Of a stretch of 64,000 nucleotides of DNA, positions 51,701-64,000 are shown in pieces (positions within the stretch are counted from its first letter, which is position 1; each line of letters begins with the position of its first letter). The DNA is taken from contig JBBBDQ010001287.1 of assembly GCA_037127315.1 (NCBI GenBank), positions 4,214,501 through 4,278,500 on the forward strand, read 5' to 3'. Both the position numbers and the translations under genes were made by a program. The stretch is from Ascarosepion bandense. Taxonomy: Eukaryota > Mollusca > Cephalopoda > Sepiida > Sepiidae. The notes below the pieces were generated by a model. That model ran no database searches. It had not been told where the DNA came from and saw only the letters and a program-made list of their open reading frames with translations.

Positions 51701-54700
51701 TGTGCCTTTCTTTTTGCATTGTGAATAAAGTGATATGAACAGTAATGAAGTTTCTGAATGTTCTTTCTATGTATTTTTCTTCATTTGTTAAATATGGGCT
51801 GCATATTCTGTAAGTGCTCTTAAGAATAAACTATAATAATACCAGATTTGATTTTGGAAGGGTGACTAGATATCATGTACACAAAAATAACAACAAAGAC
51901 GCTCATATTATGTGCCTTTCTTTTTGCATTGTGAATAAAGTGATATGGGTAATGCAAGTTTCTGAATGTTCTTTCTGTATATTTTTCTTCTTTTGTTAAA
52001 TACTGGGGGCTGCATATTCTTAGTGCTCTTAAGAATGAGCTATAATAATACCAGGGTGTTGATTTTGGAGATGTGACTAGATATCATATTACACAAAAAT
52101 AACAACAAAGACGCTCATATCATGTGCCTTTCTTTTTGCATTGTGAATAAAATGATATGGGTAATGCAAGTTTCTGAATGTTCTTTCTACATATTTTTCT
52201 TCTTTTGGTAAATACAGGGGCTGCATATTCTTGGTGCTCTTAAGAATAAACTATAATATTACCAGATTTGATTTTGGAAGAGTGACTAGATATCATATTA
52301 CACAAAAATAACAACAAAGACGCTCATATTGTGCCTTTTCTTTTTTGCATTGTGAGTAAAGTGATATAGGTATTACAAGTTTCTGAATATTCTTTCTATG
52401 CTTATTTTTCTTCTTTTGTTAAATACTGGGGGCTGCATATTCTTAGTGCTCTTAAGAATAAACCTATAATAATACCAGATTTGATTTTGGAAGAGTGACT
52501 AGATATCATATTACACAAAAATTACAACAAGGCCTTTCATATCATGTGCCTTTCTTTTTGCATTGTGAATAGGTAATGTGGGTAATGCAAGTTTCAGAAT
52601 GTTCTTTCTGTATTTTCTTCTTTTGTTAAATACTGAGGGCTGCATATTCTTAGTGCTCTTAAGAATAAACCTATAATAATACCAGATTTGATTTGGAAGA
52701 GTGACTAGATATCCTTGTACACAAAAATAACAACAAAGACGCTCATATCTGGCCTTACTTTTTGCATTGTGAATAAAGTGATATGGGTAATGCAAGTTTC
52801 TGAATGTTCTTTCTATGTATTTTTCTTCTTTTGTTAAATACTGGGGCTGTATTCTTAGTGCTTGCTCTTAGAATAAACCTATAATAATACAGATTTGATT
52901 TTGGAAGAAAGTGACTAGATATCATAATACACAAAAAATAACAAAGACGCTCATAATTATGTGCCTTTCTTTTACATTGAGTAAGTGATATGGGTAATGC
53001 AAGTTTCTGAATGTTCTTTCTGTATTTTCTTCTTTTGTTAAATACTGAAAGGGCTGCATATTCTTGTGATGCTCTTAAGAATAAACCTATAATAATACCA
53101 GATTTGATTTGGAAGAGTGACTAGATATCATGTTACACAAAAATAACAACAAAGACGCTCATATTATGTGCACGCTTTCTTTTGCATTGTGAGTAAAGTG
53201 ATATGGGTAATGCAAGTTTCTGAATGTTCTTTCTATATGTTTTTTCTTCTTTTGTTAAATACTGAGGGGCTGCATATTCTTGAGTGCTCACTTAAGAATA
53301 AACCTATAATAATACCAGATTTGATTTTGGAAGAGTGACTAGATATCATATTACACAAAATAACAACAAAGACGCTCATATTATGTGCCTTTCTTTTTTG
53401 CATTGTAAAATGTAAAGTGATATGGAGTAGTACAAGTTTCTGAATGTTCTTTCTATATATTTTTCTTCTTTTGTTAAATACTGGGGGCTGCATATTCTTG
53501 ATGCTCTTAAGAATAAACCTATAATATTACCAGATTTGATTTTGGAAGAGTGACTAGATATCCATATTACACAAAAATAACAACAAAGACGCTCATATTG
53601 TGTGCCTTTCTTTGCATTGTGAATAAAGTGATATGGGTATTACTATGAGTTTCTGAATGTGCTTTCTATATATTTTTCTTCTTTGTTAAATACTGGGGGC
53701 TGCATATTCAGGTGCTCTTAAGAATAAACCTATAATAATACCAGATTTGATTTTGGAAGAGTATTAGATATCATATTACACAAAAATAGCAACAAAGACG
53801 CTCATATTATGTGCCTTTCTTTTTACATTGTGAATAAAGTGATATGGGTAATGCAAAGTTTCCCCAGATATTCTTTCTATGTATTTTCTTCTTTTGTTAA
53901 ATACTGGAAACATATTCTTAGTGCTCTTAGGAGGAATAAACCTATAATAATATACAGATTTGATTTTGGAGAGAGTGACTAGATATCATATTACACAAAA
54001 ATAACAACAAAGACGCTCATATTATGTGCCTTTCTTTGCATTGTGAATAAAGTGATATGGGTAATGCAAGTTTCTGAATGTTCTTTCTATGTATTTTTTC
54101 TTCTTTTATTTGTTAAATACTGGGGGGCTGCATATTCTTAGTGCTCTTAAGAATAAACCTATAATAATACCAGATTTGATTTTGGAAGAGTGACTGAATG
54201 TCATATTACACAAAATAACAACAAGGGAACGCTCATATTATGTGCCTTTCTTTACGTTGTGAATAAAGTGATATGGGTATTACAAGTTTCTGAATGTTCT
54301 TTCTATGTATTTTCTTCTTTTGTTTAAATGCTGGGGGCTGCATATTCTTAGTGCTCTTAAGAATAAACCTATAATAATACCAGATTTGATTTTGGAAGAG
54401 TGACTAGATATCATATTACACAAAAATAACAACAAAGACGCTCATATTATGTGCCTTTCTTTGTTGTGAATAAAGTGATATAGGTATTAAAGTTTCTGAA
54501 TGTTCTTTCTATGCTGTTTTTTTTCTTCTTTTGTTAAATACTGCAGGGGCTGCATATTCTTAGTGCTCTTAAGAATAAACCTATAATAATACAGATTTGA
54601 TTTTGGAAGAGTGACTAGATATCATATTACACAAAAATAACAACAAAGACGCTCATATTATGTGCCTTTCTTTTTGCATTGTAGATAAAGTGATATAGGT

Positions 54701-57700
54701 AAGTACAGTTTTCTAGATGTTCTTTCTATGTATTTTTCTTCTTTTGTTAAATACTGAGGCTGCATATTCTTAGTGCTCTTAAGAATAAACCTATAATAAT
54801 ACCAGATTTGATTTTGGAAGAGTGACCCCAAATGTATCATATTACCAAAAATAATAACAACAAAGACGCTCATATTATGTTGCCTTTCTTTTGCATTGTG
54901 AATAAAGTGATATAGGTAATGCAAGTTTCTGAATGTTCTTTCTATGTATTTTTCTTCTTTTGTTGTTTTAAATACTGAGGGCTGCATATTCGCATAGTGC
55001 TCTTGGGAGTAAACCTATAATATGTACCAGATTTGATTTTGGAAGAGTCACTAGATATCATATTACACAAAAATAACAACAAAGACGCTCATATTATGTG
55101 CCTTTCTTTTTTGCATTGTGAATAAAGTGATATGGGTATTACTGCAAGTTTCTGAATGTTTATGTTCTTTCTATGTATTTTTATTGCTTTTGTTAAATAC
55201 TGGGGGGCTGCATATTCTTAGTGCTCTTAAGAATAAACCTATAATAATACCAGATTTGATTTTGGAAGAGTGACTAGATATCATACAAAAAATAACAACA
55301 AGGGCAACTCATATTGTGTGCCTCTTGCATTGTGAATAAAGTGATATGAGGTATTGCAAGTTTCTGAATGTTCTTTCTATGTATTTTTCTTCTTTGTTAA
55401 ATACTGAAGGCTGCATATTCTTAGTGCTCTTAAGAATAAACCTATAATAATACCAGATTTGATTTTGGAAGAGTGACTAGATATCATATTACAAAAATAA
55501 CAACAAAGACGCTCATGTTATGTTGCCTTTCTTTTGCATTGTGAATAAAGTGATATGGGTAATGCAAGTTTCTGAATGTTCTTTCTATATGTTTTTCTTC
55601 TTTTGTTAAATACTGAGGGCTGCATATTCTTAGTGCTCTTAAGAATAAACCTATAATAATACCAGATTGATTTTTGGAAGAGAGGTGACTAGATATCATA
55701 TTACACAAAAAATAACCAAGGAAGACACTCATATTATGTGCCCTCTTTGCATTGAATAAAGTGATATGGGTATTACAAGTTTCTGAATATTCTTTCTATG
55801 TATTTTCTTCTTTTGTTAAATACTGGGGGCTGCATATTCTTAGTGCTCTTAAGAATAAACCTATAATAATACCAGATTTGATTTTGGAAGAGTGACTAGA
55901 TATCATATTACACCAAAAATAATAACAACAAGGAACGCTCATATCATGTGTGCCTTTCTTTTTACATTGTAGAATAAAGTATATAGGTATTATTTACAAG
56001 TTTCTGAATGTTCTTTCTATATATTTTTCTTCTTATACTTTTGTTAAATACTGGGGGCTGCATATTCTTAGTGCTCTTAAGAATAAACCTATAATAATAC
56101 CAGATTTGATTTTGGAAGAGTGACTAGATATCATATTACACAAAAATAACAACAAAGACGCTCATATTATGTGCCTTTCTTTTTGCATTGTGAATAAAGT
56201 GATATATGGAGTAGTATGCAAGTTTCACAGTGTTTATTACTTTCTGTATTTTCTTCTTTTGTAAATACTGGGGGCTGCATATTCTTAGTGCTCTTAAGAA
56301 TAAACCTATAATAATACCTGGAATTTGATTTTGGAAGAGTGACTAGATATCATATTACACAAAAATAACAACAAAGACGCTCATATATCATGTGCCTTTC
56401 TTTTTGCATTGTGAATAAAGTGATATAGGTAATGCAAGTTTCTGAATGTTCTTTCTATATATTGTACTTTTCCTTTTGTTAAATACTGGGGGCTGCATAT
56501 TTCTTAGTGCTCTTAAGAATAAACCTATAATATTACCAGATTTGATTTTGGAAGAGTGACTAGATAACATCATATTACACAAAATAACAACAAAGACGCT
56601 CATATTGTATTGCCTTTCTTTTTGCATTGTGAATAAAGTGATAGGTATTCCTGCAAGTTTCTGAATGTTCTTTCTATGTATTTTTCTTCTTTTGTTAAAT
56701 ACTGAGGGCTGCATATTCTTAGTGCTCTTGAAATAAACTATAATATTTACCAGATTTGATTTTGGAAGAGTGACACTAGATGTCACTGTACACAAAAATA
56801 ACAACAAAGACGCTCATATTGTGGCCCTTTCTTTTTGCATTGTGAATAAAGTGATATGGGTAATGCAAGTTTCTGAATGTTCTTTCTATGCTTGTTTTCT
56901 TCTTTGTTAAATACTGGGGGCTGCATATTCTTAATTGCTCTTAAGAATAAACCTATAATAATACCAAGTTTTGATTTTGGAAGAGTGACTAGATGTCTCA
57001 TATTACCATAAAAAATAGCAAAGACACTCATATTATGTGCCTTTCTTTTTTGCATTGTGAATAAAGTGATATATGGGTAATGCAAGTTTCTGAATGTTCT
57101 TTCTATGCTTATTTTTCTTCTTTGTTTAAATACTGGGGGCTGCATATTCTTGGTGCTCTTAAGAATAAACCTATAATAATACCAGATTTGATTTGGAAGA
57201 GTGACTAGATATCGTATTACACAAAAATAACAACAAAGACAACTCATATTATGTGCCTTTCTTTTTGCATTGTGAATAAAGTGATATAGGTGTGCAAGTT
57301 TCTGAATGTTCTTTCTTTATGTATTTTCTTCTTTGTTAAATACTGAGGAGACTTATATTCTTAGTGCTCTTAAGAATAAACCTATAATAATACCAGATTT
57401 GATTTTGGAAGAGAGTGACTGAATGTATCATATTACACAAAAATAACAACAAAGACCTTTCATATTATGTGCCTTTCTTTTGCATTGTGAATAAAGTGAT
57501 ATGGGTAATGCAAGTTTCTGAATGTTCTTTCTATGTATTTTTCTTCATATTTTGTTAAATACTGGGGGCTGCATATTCTTAGTGCTCTTAAGAATAAACC
57601 TATAATAATACCAGATTTGATTTTGGAAGAGTGACTAGATATCATATTACACAAAATAACAACAAAGACGCTCTCACTTATCATGTGCCTTTCTTTTTAC

Positions 57701-60700
57701 ATTGTGAATAAAGTGATATGGGTAATGCAAGTTTCTGAATGTTCTTTCTGTATATTTTTCTTCTTTTGTTAAATACTGGGGCTGCATATTCTTAGTGCTC
57801 TTAAGAATAAACCTATAATAATACCAGATTTGATTTTTGGAAGAGAGTGACTAGATATCATATTACACAAAAATAACAACAAAGACGCTCACTGTTAATG
57901 TGTGCCTTTCTTTGCATTGTGAATAAAGTATATGGAAGTGATGCAAGTTTCTGAATGTTCTTTCTATGTATTTTTCTTCTTTTATTAAATACTGAGGCTG
58001 CCTATTGGTATAAAATAAACCTAATAATACAGATTTGATTTTGGAAAGGTGACTAGATATGTCATACAAAAATAACAACAAAGACGCTCATATATCATGT
58101 GCCTTTCTTTGCATTTGTGAATAAAGTGATATGGGTAATGCAAGTTTCTGAATGTTCTTTCTATATATTTTTCTTCTTTTATTGTTAAATACTGAGGGCT
58201 GCATATTCTTAGTGCTCTTAAGAATATAAACTACTAATAATACCAGATTTGATTTTGGAAGAGTGACTAGATATCATATTACACAAAATAACAACAAAGA
58301 CGCTCATATTATGTGTGCCTTTCTTTTGCATTGTGAATAAAGTGATATGGGTAATGCAAGTTTCTGAATGTTCTTTCTATGCTGTATTTTTCTTTTGTTA
58401 AATGCTACCTGAGGGCTGCATATTCATGAGTGCTCTTAAGAATAAACCTATAATAATACAGATTTGATTTTGGAAGAGTGACTAGATATCATATTACACA
58501 AAAAATAACAACATAAAGACGCTCATATTATGTGCCTTTCTTTGCATTGTGAATAAAGTGATATGGGTAATGCAAGAAGTTTCTGAATGTTCTTTCTATG
58601 TATTTTCTTCTTTTGTTAAATACTGGGAAACATATTCTTAGTGCTCTTAAGAATAAACCTATAATAATACCAGATTTGATTTTGGAAGAGTGACTAGATA
58701 ATAATACACACAAAAATAACAACAAAGACGCTCATATTGTGCTTTCTTTTTTTGCATTGTGAATAAAGTGATATGGGTAATGCAAGTTTCTGAATGTTCT
58801 TTCTATGTATTTTCTTCTTTTGTTAAATACTGGGGGCACTGCATATTCTTGGCAAATGCTCTTAAGAATAAACCTATAATAATATGAATTTGATTTTGGA
58901 AGAAGTCACTAGATATCACTTATTTACACAAAAATAACAACAAAGACGCTCATATTATGTGCCTTTCTTTTGCATTGTGAATAAAGTGATGATGGAGTAT
59001 TACAAGTTTCTGAATGTTCTTTCTGTACTTACTTATTTTCTTCCCCCTTTTAGGCAAATACTGGGGGCTGCATATTCTTAGTGCTCTTAGAATAAACCTA
59101 TAATATTACCAGATTTGATTTTGGAAGAGTGACTAGATATCATATTACACAAAAAATAACAACTTGAGAACGCTCATACATATGTGCCTTTCTTTGCATT
59201 GTGAATAAAAGTGATATGGAAGCAATACAAGTTTCTGAATGTTCTTTCTATGTATTTTCTTCTTTTGTTAAATACTGAGGCTTGCATATTCATAGTGCTC
59301 TTAAGAATAAACCTATAATAATACCAGATTTGATTTTGGAAGAGTAGCTAGATATCATATTACACCAAAAATTACAACAAAGACACTCATATTATGTGCA
59401 GCATTTCTTTGCATTGTGAATAAAGTGATATGGAAGTGATACCAAGTTTCTGAATGTTCTTTCTATGTATTTTTCTTCTTTTGTTTAAATACTGGGGGCT
59501 GCATATTCTTAGTGCTCTTAAGAATAAACCTATAATACCAGATTTGATTTTGGAGAGAGTGACTAGATATCATATTACACAAAATAACAACAAAGACTGT
59601 CACTTATTATGTGTACCTTTCTTTTACATTATGAATAAAGTGATATGGGTAATACTGCTGATTTCTGAATGTTCTTTCTGTGTTTTCTTCTTTTGTTAAA
59701 TACTGAGGCTGCATATTCCTTAGTGCTCTTAGGAAGCTAAACCTATAATAATACCAGATTTGATTTTGGGTACATGAAAGCTAGATATCATATTACACAA
59801 AATAACAACAAAGACGCTCATATCATGTGCCTTTTTCTTTTTTTGCATTGTGAATAAAGTGATATGGAAGAGGTAGTAAGTTTTCTGAATATTCTTTCTA
59901 TATGTTTTCTTCTTTTGTTAAATACTGGGGGCTGCATATTCTTAGTGCTCTTAAGAATAAACCTATAATAATACCAGATTTGATTTTTGGAAGAGTGACT
60001 AGATATCATATTACACAAAAGTAACAACAAAGACGCTCATATTATGTGCACTTTCTTTTTTGCATTGTGAATAAAGTGATATAGGTAATGCAAGTTTTGA
60101 ATGTTCTTTCTATGTATTTTCTTCTTTTGTTAAATACCCAGGGGCACCTGTAGTGCTCTTAAGAATAAACCTATAATAATACCAGATTTGATTTGGAAGA
60201 GTACAGCTGAATATCATATTACACAAAAATAACAACAAAGACACTCATATCTAACATGTGCCTTTGCTCACTTTTGCACATTGTGAATAAAGTGATATGG
60301 AGTAGTACAAGTTTCTGAATGTTCTTTTTCTGTATATTTTTCTTCTTTTGTTAAATACTGGGGGCTGCATATTCTTGGCAGTGCTCTTAAGAATAAACCT
60401 ATAATATTAGTTGATTTTGGAAGAGTGACTAGATATCATATTACACAAAAATAACAACAAAAAGACATCATATTATTTGCCTTTCTTTGCATTGTGAATA
60501 AAGTGATATGGGTAATGCAAGTTTTTCTGAATGTTCTTTCTATGTATTTTTCTTCTTTTGTTAAATACTGGGGGCTGCATATTCTTGGTGCTCTTAAGAA
60601 TAAACCTATAATAATGATTTGATTTTGGGGAAGAGTATTTAGATATCATAATGCAAAAATAACAACAAAGACATCATATTATGTGCCTTTCTTTTTGCAT

Positions 60701-63700
60701 TGTGAATAAAGTGATATGGGTAATGCAAGTTTCTGAATGTTCTTCTTTTTCTGAAGCATTTTCTTCTTTTGTTAAATACTAGGGGCTGCATATTCTTAGT
60801 GCTCTTAAGAATAAACCTATAATAATAGCAGATTTGATTTTGGAAGAGTGACTAGATATCATATTACAAAAATAACAACAAAGACACTCGCATATTATGT
60901 ATTTTCTTTTTACATTGTGAATAAAGTGATATATGGGTAATGCAAAGTTTCTGAATGTTCTTTCTATGTATTTTTCTTCTTTGTTAAATACTGGGGGCTG
61001 CATATTCTTAGTGCTCTTAAGAATAAAACCTATAATAATACAGATTTTGATTTTGGAAGAGTGACTAGATATCCATATTACACAAAATAACAACAAAGAC
61101 GCTCATATTATGTGTACACTGCTTTTTGCATTGTGAATAAAGTGATATGGAAGGTAATGCAAGTTTCTGCTTTGTTAAATACTGGGGGAGGCTGCATATT
61201 CTTAGTGCTCTTAAGAATAAACCTATAATAATACCTGGTTGATTTGGAAGAGTGACTAGATATCCATATTACAAAAATAACAACAAAGACGCTCATATTA
61301 TGCCCTTTCTTTTGGGTAGTGAATAGTGATATGGGTAATGCAAGTTTCTGAATGTTCTTTCTGTATTTTTCTTCTTTTGTTATTGGGGGGCTGCATGTTC
61401 TTGAGTGGCAACAAAGAATAAACTATATAATAATAATACCAGTTTCGATTTTGGAAGAGTGACTAGATATCATATTACACAAAAAATAACAACAAGGGCA
61501 CTACTTATTGTATCATGTGCTTTCTTTTTGCATTGTGAATAAAGTGATATGGGTAGTAAGTTTCTGAATGTTCTTTCTATATATTTTCTTCTTTTGTTAA
61601 ATACTGGGGGCTGCATGTTCTTAGTGCTCTTAAGAATAAACCTATAATAATACAGATTTGATTTTGGAAAAGTGACTAGATATCATATTACACAAAAATA
61701 ACAACAAAGACGCTCATATTGTGTGCCTTTTTCTTTTGCATTGGTGAATAAAGTGATATGAGTATTGATTTCTGAATGTTCTTTCTATGTATATTTTCTT
61801 CTTTTGTTAAATACTGAGGCTGCATATTCTTAGTGCTCTTAAGAATAAACCTATAATAATACCAGATTTGATTTTGGAAGAGAGTGACTAGATATCATAT
61901 TACACAAAAATAACAACAAAGACGCTCATATCTGTGCCTTTCTTTACATTGTGAATAAAGTGATATGGGTAATGCAAGTTCTGAATGTTCTTTCTATATA
62001 TTTTCTTCTTTTGTTAAATACTGGGGGCTGCATATTCTTAGTGCTCTTAAGAATAAACCTATAATAATACCAGATTTGATTTTGGAAGAGTGACTGAATA
62101 TCATATTACACAAATAACAACAAAGACGCTCATATTATGTGCCTTTCTTTTTACATTGAGTAAAGTGATATGGAAGTGATCAAATTTCTGAATGTTCTTT
62201 CTATATATTTTTTCTTCTTTTGTTAAATACTGAGGGCTGCATATTCTTAGTGTCATAAGAACCAAACTATAATATTACCAGATTTGATTTTGGAAGAGTG
62301 ACTAGATATCATATTACACAAAAATAATAAAGACATCGCAATATGTGCCTTTCTTTTGCATTGTGAGTAAAATGATGGGTAATGCAAGTTTCTGAATATT
62401 TGCTTTCTATGTATTTTTCTTCTTTTGTTAAATACTGGGGCTGCATATTCTTGAGTATGTAAGAATAAACCTATAATAATGCTGCAGATTTGATTTTGGA
62501 AGAGTGACTAGATATCATATTACACAAAATAACAACAAAGACGCTCATGTTATGTGTGCCTTTCTTTTGCATTGTGAGTAAAGTGATATGGGTAATGCAA
62601 GTTTTCTGAATGTTCTTTCTATATATTTTTCTTCTTTTGTTAAATACTAGGGGCTGCATATTCTTTTAGTGCTCTTAAGAATAAACCTATAATAATACCA
62701 GATTTGATTTTGGAAGAAGTGACTAGATATCATATTACACAAAAGCCCGCAACAAAGACGCTCATATCATGTGCCTTTCTTTGCATTGTGAGTAAAGTAT
62801 TATGGAGTAGTAAGTTTCTGAATGTTCTTTCTATATATTTTTCTTCTTTTGTTAAATACTGGGGGCTGCATATTCTTGGAAAGGTACTCTTAAGAATAAA
62901 CCTATAATAATACCAGATTTGATTTTGGAAGAGTGATAGATGTACTCATATTACACAAATAACAACAAAGACGCTCATATTATGTGCCTTTCTTTTTTGC
63001 ATTGTGAGTAAGTGACCTGTATAGGTAGTAAGTTTCTAAGATATTCTTTCTATGTATTTTCTTCTTTTGTTAAATACTGGGGGCTGCATATTCTTAGTGC
63101 TCTTTTAAAATAAACCACTATAATAATACTGAATTTGATTTTGGAAGAGAGTATTAGATGTCATATTACACACAAAAACTAATAATAAGACGCGCTCATA
63201 TTATGTATGCCTTTCTTTTTGCATTGTGAGTAAAGTGATATGAGAAGTGTGCAAGTTTCTGAATGTTCTTTCTATATATTATTTTTCTTCTTTTGTTAAA
63301 TACTGTGGGGGGCTGCATATTCTTAGTGCTCTTAAGAATAAACCTATAATAATACCAGATTTGATTTTGGAAGAGTGACTAGATATCATATTACACAAAA
63401 ATAACAACAAAGACGCTCATGTCATGTGCCTTTCTTTTGCATTGTGAGTAAAGTAAATATAGGTAATGCAAGTTTCTGAATGTTCTTCTATATATATTTT
63501 CTTCTTTTGTTAAATACTGGAGGCTGCATATTCTTAGTGCTCTTAAGAATAAACCTATATCATCTATAGTTGATTTTGGAAGAGTGACTGAATATCATAT
63601 TACACAAAAATAACCAGCAAAGACGCTCATATTATGTGCCTTTTTCTTTTTTGCATTGGTGAAGTGATATGGAGTGATACCTACAAGTTTCTGAATGTTT

Positions 63701-64000
63701 TTTCTATGTATTTTTCTTCTTTTGTTGTTAATTACTGGGGGGCTGCATATTCTTAGTGCTCTTAAGAATAAACCTATAATATTATGATTTTGAGAGGAGT
63801 GACTGAATGTCATATTACCCAAATAACAACAAAGACGCTCTGTATTATGTGCCTTTCTTTTTACATTGTGAATAAAGTGATATGGGTAATGCAAGTTTCT
63901 AGTGTTCTTTCTATATTTTTCTTCTTTGTTAAATACTGGGGGGGCTGCATATTCTTAGTGCTCAAGAATAAATATAATACCAATTTGTTTTGGAAGAGTG
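36790..64000. repeat. 211-bp satellite array, about 130 copies
   Basis: A 27-kb head-to-tail array running off the right edge. The unit has TATTATGTGCCTTTCTTTTT, GCATTGTGAATAAAGTGATA, GGGTAATGCAAGTTTCTGAA, TACTGGGGGCTGCATATTCT, TAGTGCTCTTAAGAATAAAC, CCAGATTTGATTTTGGAAGA, GTGACTAGATATCATATTAC and AACAACAAAGACGC. ATTCTTA...TAAGAAT gives a 7-bp hairpin. The period is exactly 211 bp where units are intact. 211 is not a multiple of three, so the repeated 76-codon minus frames (MLLFLCNMISSHSSKIKSGI...) shift frame in each unit and are not genes. Copies away from the centre carry many small indels. No transposon insertion is seen in the array. Confidence 0.95.
45338..46650. repeat. Homogeneous core block of the 211-bp satellite
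   Basis: Six consecutive units at exact 211-bp spacing (start points 45338, 45549, 45760, 45971, 46182 and 46393 of the same motif) that differ only at a few alternating sites (TATGTATTT or TATATATTT, GTGAATAAAG or GTGAGTAAAG). Flanking units on both sides are much more variable in length. Confidence 0.9.

Noticed and set aside
36975..63894. Dozens of 60-150-codon minus-strand frames (MLLFLCNMISSHSSKIKSGI...) as a gene family
   Set aside because: They are translations of the 211-bp satellite. The unit length is not a multiple of three, frames start and stop at the same unit positions, and indels in neighbouring copies destroy them freely.
36790..64000. Hammerhead ribozyme inside the 211-bp satellite unit, as known for some animal satellites
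   Set aside because: I looked for CTGANGA with a following hairpin and GAAA on both strands of the unit and found none. Only CTGAATG occurs.

Overview
This 64 kb window looks like repeat-dominated DNA from an animal nuclear genome. The mix of RTE-like and jockey/CR1-like LINE ends, tRNA-derived SINEs, Penelope-like remnants, long GATA, GA and CA microsatellites and large satellite arrays reminds me of a cephalopod such as Octopus. That assignment rests on recall of similar repeats and is only moderately confident. I see no intact host protein-coding gene and no intact structural RNA gene. Almost every long open frame is either a decayed retroelement fragment or a translation of a tandem repeat.

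Layout. 1-3.25 kb holds AT-rich simple repeats, two or three mariner-like MITE remnants and a minisatellite of about 81 copies of 24 bp. 3.25-17 kb is a patchwork of 3' fragments of two LINE families, called here LINE-A and LINE-B. LINE-A is RTE-like, with 3' ends running into (GAA)n. LINE-B is jockey/CR1-like, with a conserved 3' tail ending in ATTAAAAAAA. Mixed with them are two SINE families, foldback elements, a GATA block and a Penelope-like element (PLE) end. S1 is a SINE sharing the LINE-B tail. S2 is a tRNA-derived SINE with recognisable A and B boxes. 17.25-17.68 kb contains two direct copies of a hammerhead-ribozyme unit spaced 306 bp apart, which resembles a retrozyme. 18.4-20 kb is a degenerate T-rich tandem array. 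20.87-22.83 kb is a ~258-bp tandem array interrupted by an S1 trimer and a LINE-B copy. A 5S rRNA-like sequence abutting an S2 SINE lies at 23.0-23.25 kb. 23.3-24.5 kb is a ~79-bp repeat array carrying two LINE-A insertions, one of only 32 bp with a clear target duplication. 24.5-36.7 kb is again a LINE/SINE patchwork, with a 118-bp tandem array (31.4-32.8 kb) and a solo LTR with a 5-bp target duplication (33.0-33.3 kb).

From about 36.79 kb to the right edge the window is one uninterrupted satellite with a 211-bp unit, about 130 copies. It contains no transposon insertion that I can see. Six near-identical units form a homogeneous block at 45.3-46.6 kb, and the copies on both sides carry many small indels.

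How the parts relate. The LINEs supply the reverse transcriptase that probably mobilises the SINEs: S1 shares the LINE-B 3' tail. The PLE remnants carry hammerhead-like cores and are plausible helpers for the retrozyme-like unit. The strongest candidate for an under-described system is this group of self-cleaving-ribozyme sequences at 17.3-17.7, 14.77, 36.7 and perhaps 5.8, 7.9 and 13.95 kb. The next most interesting items are the oligomeric S1 SINEs and the 5S/tRNA composite.
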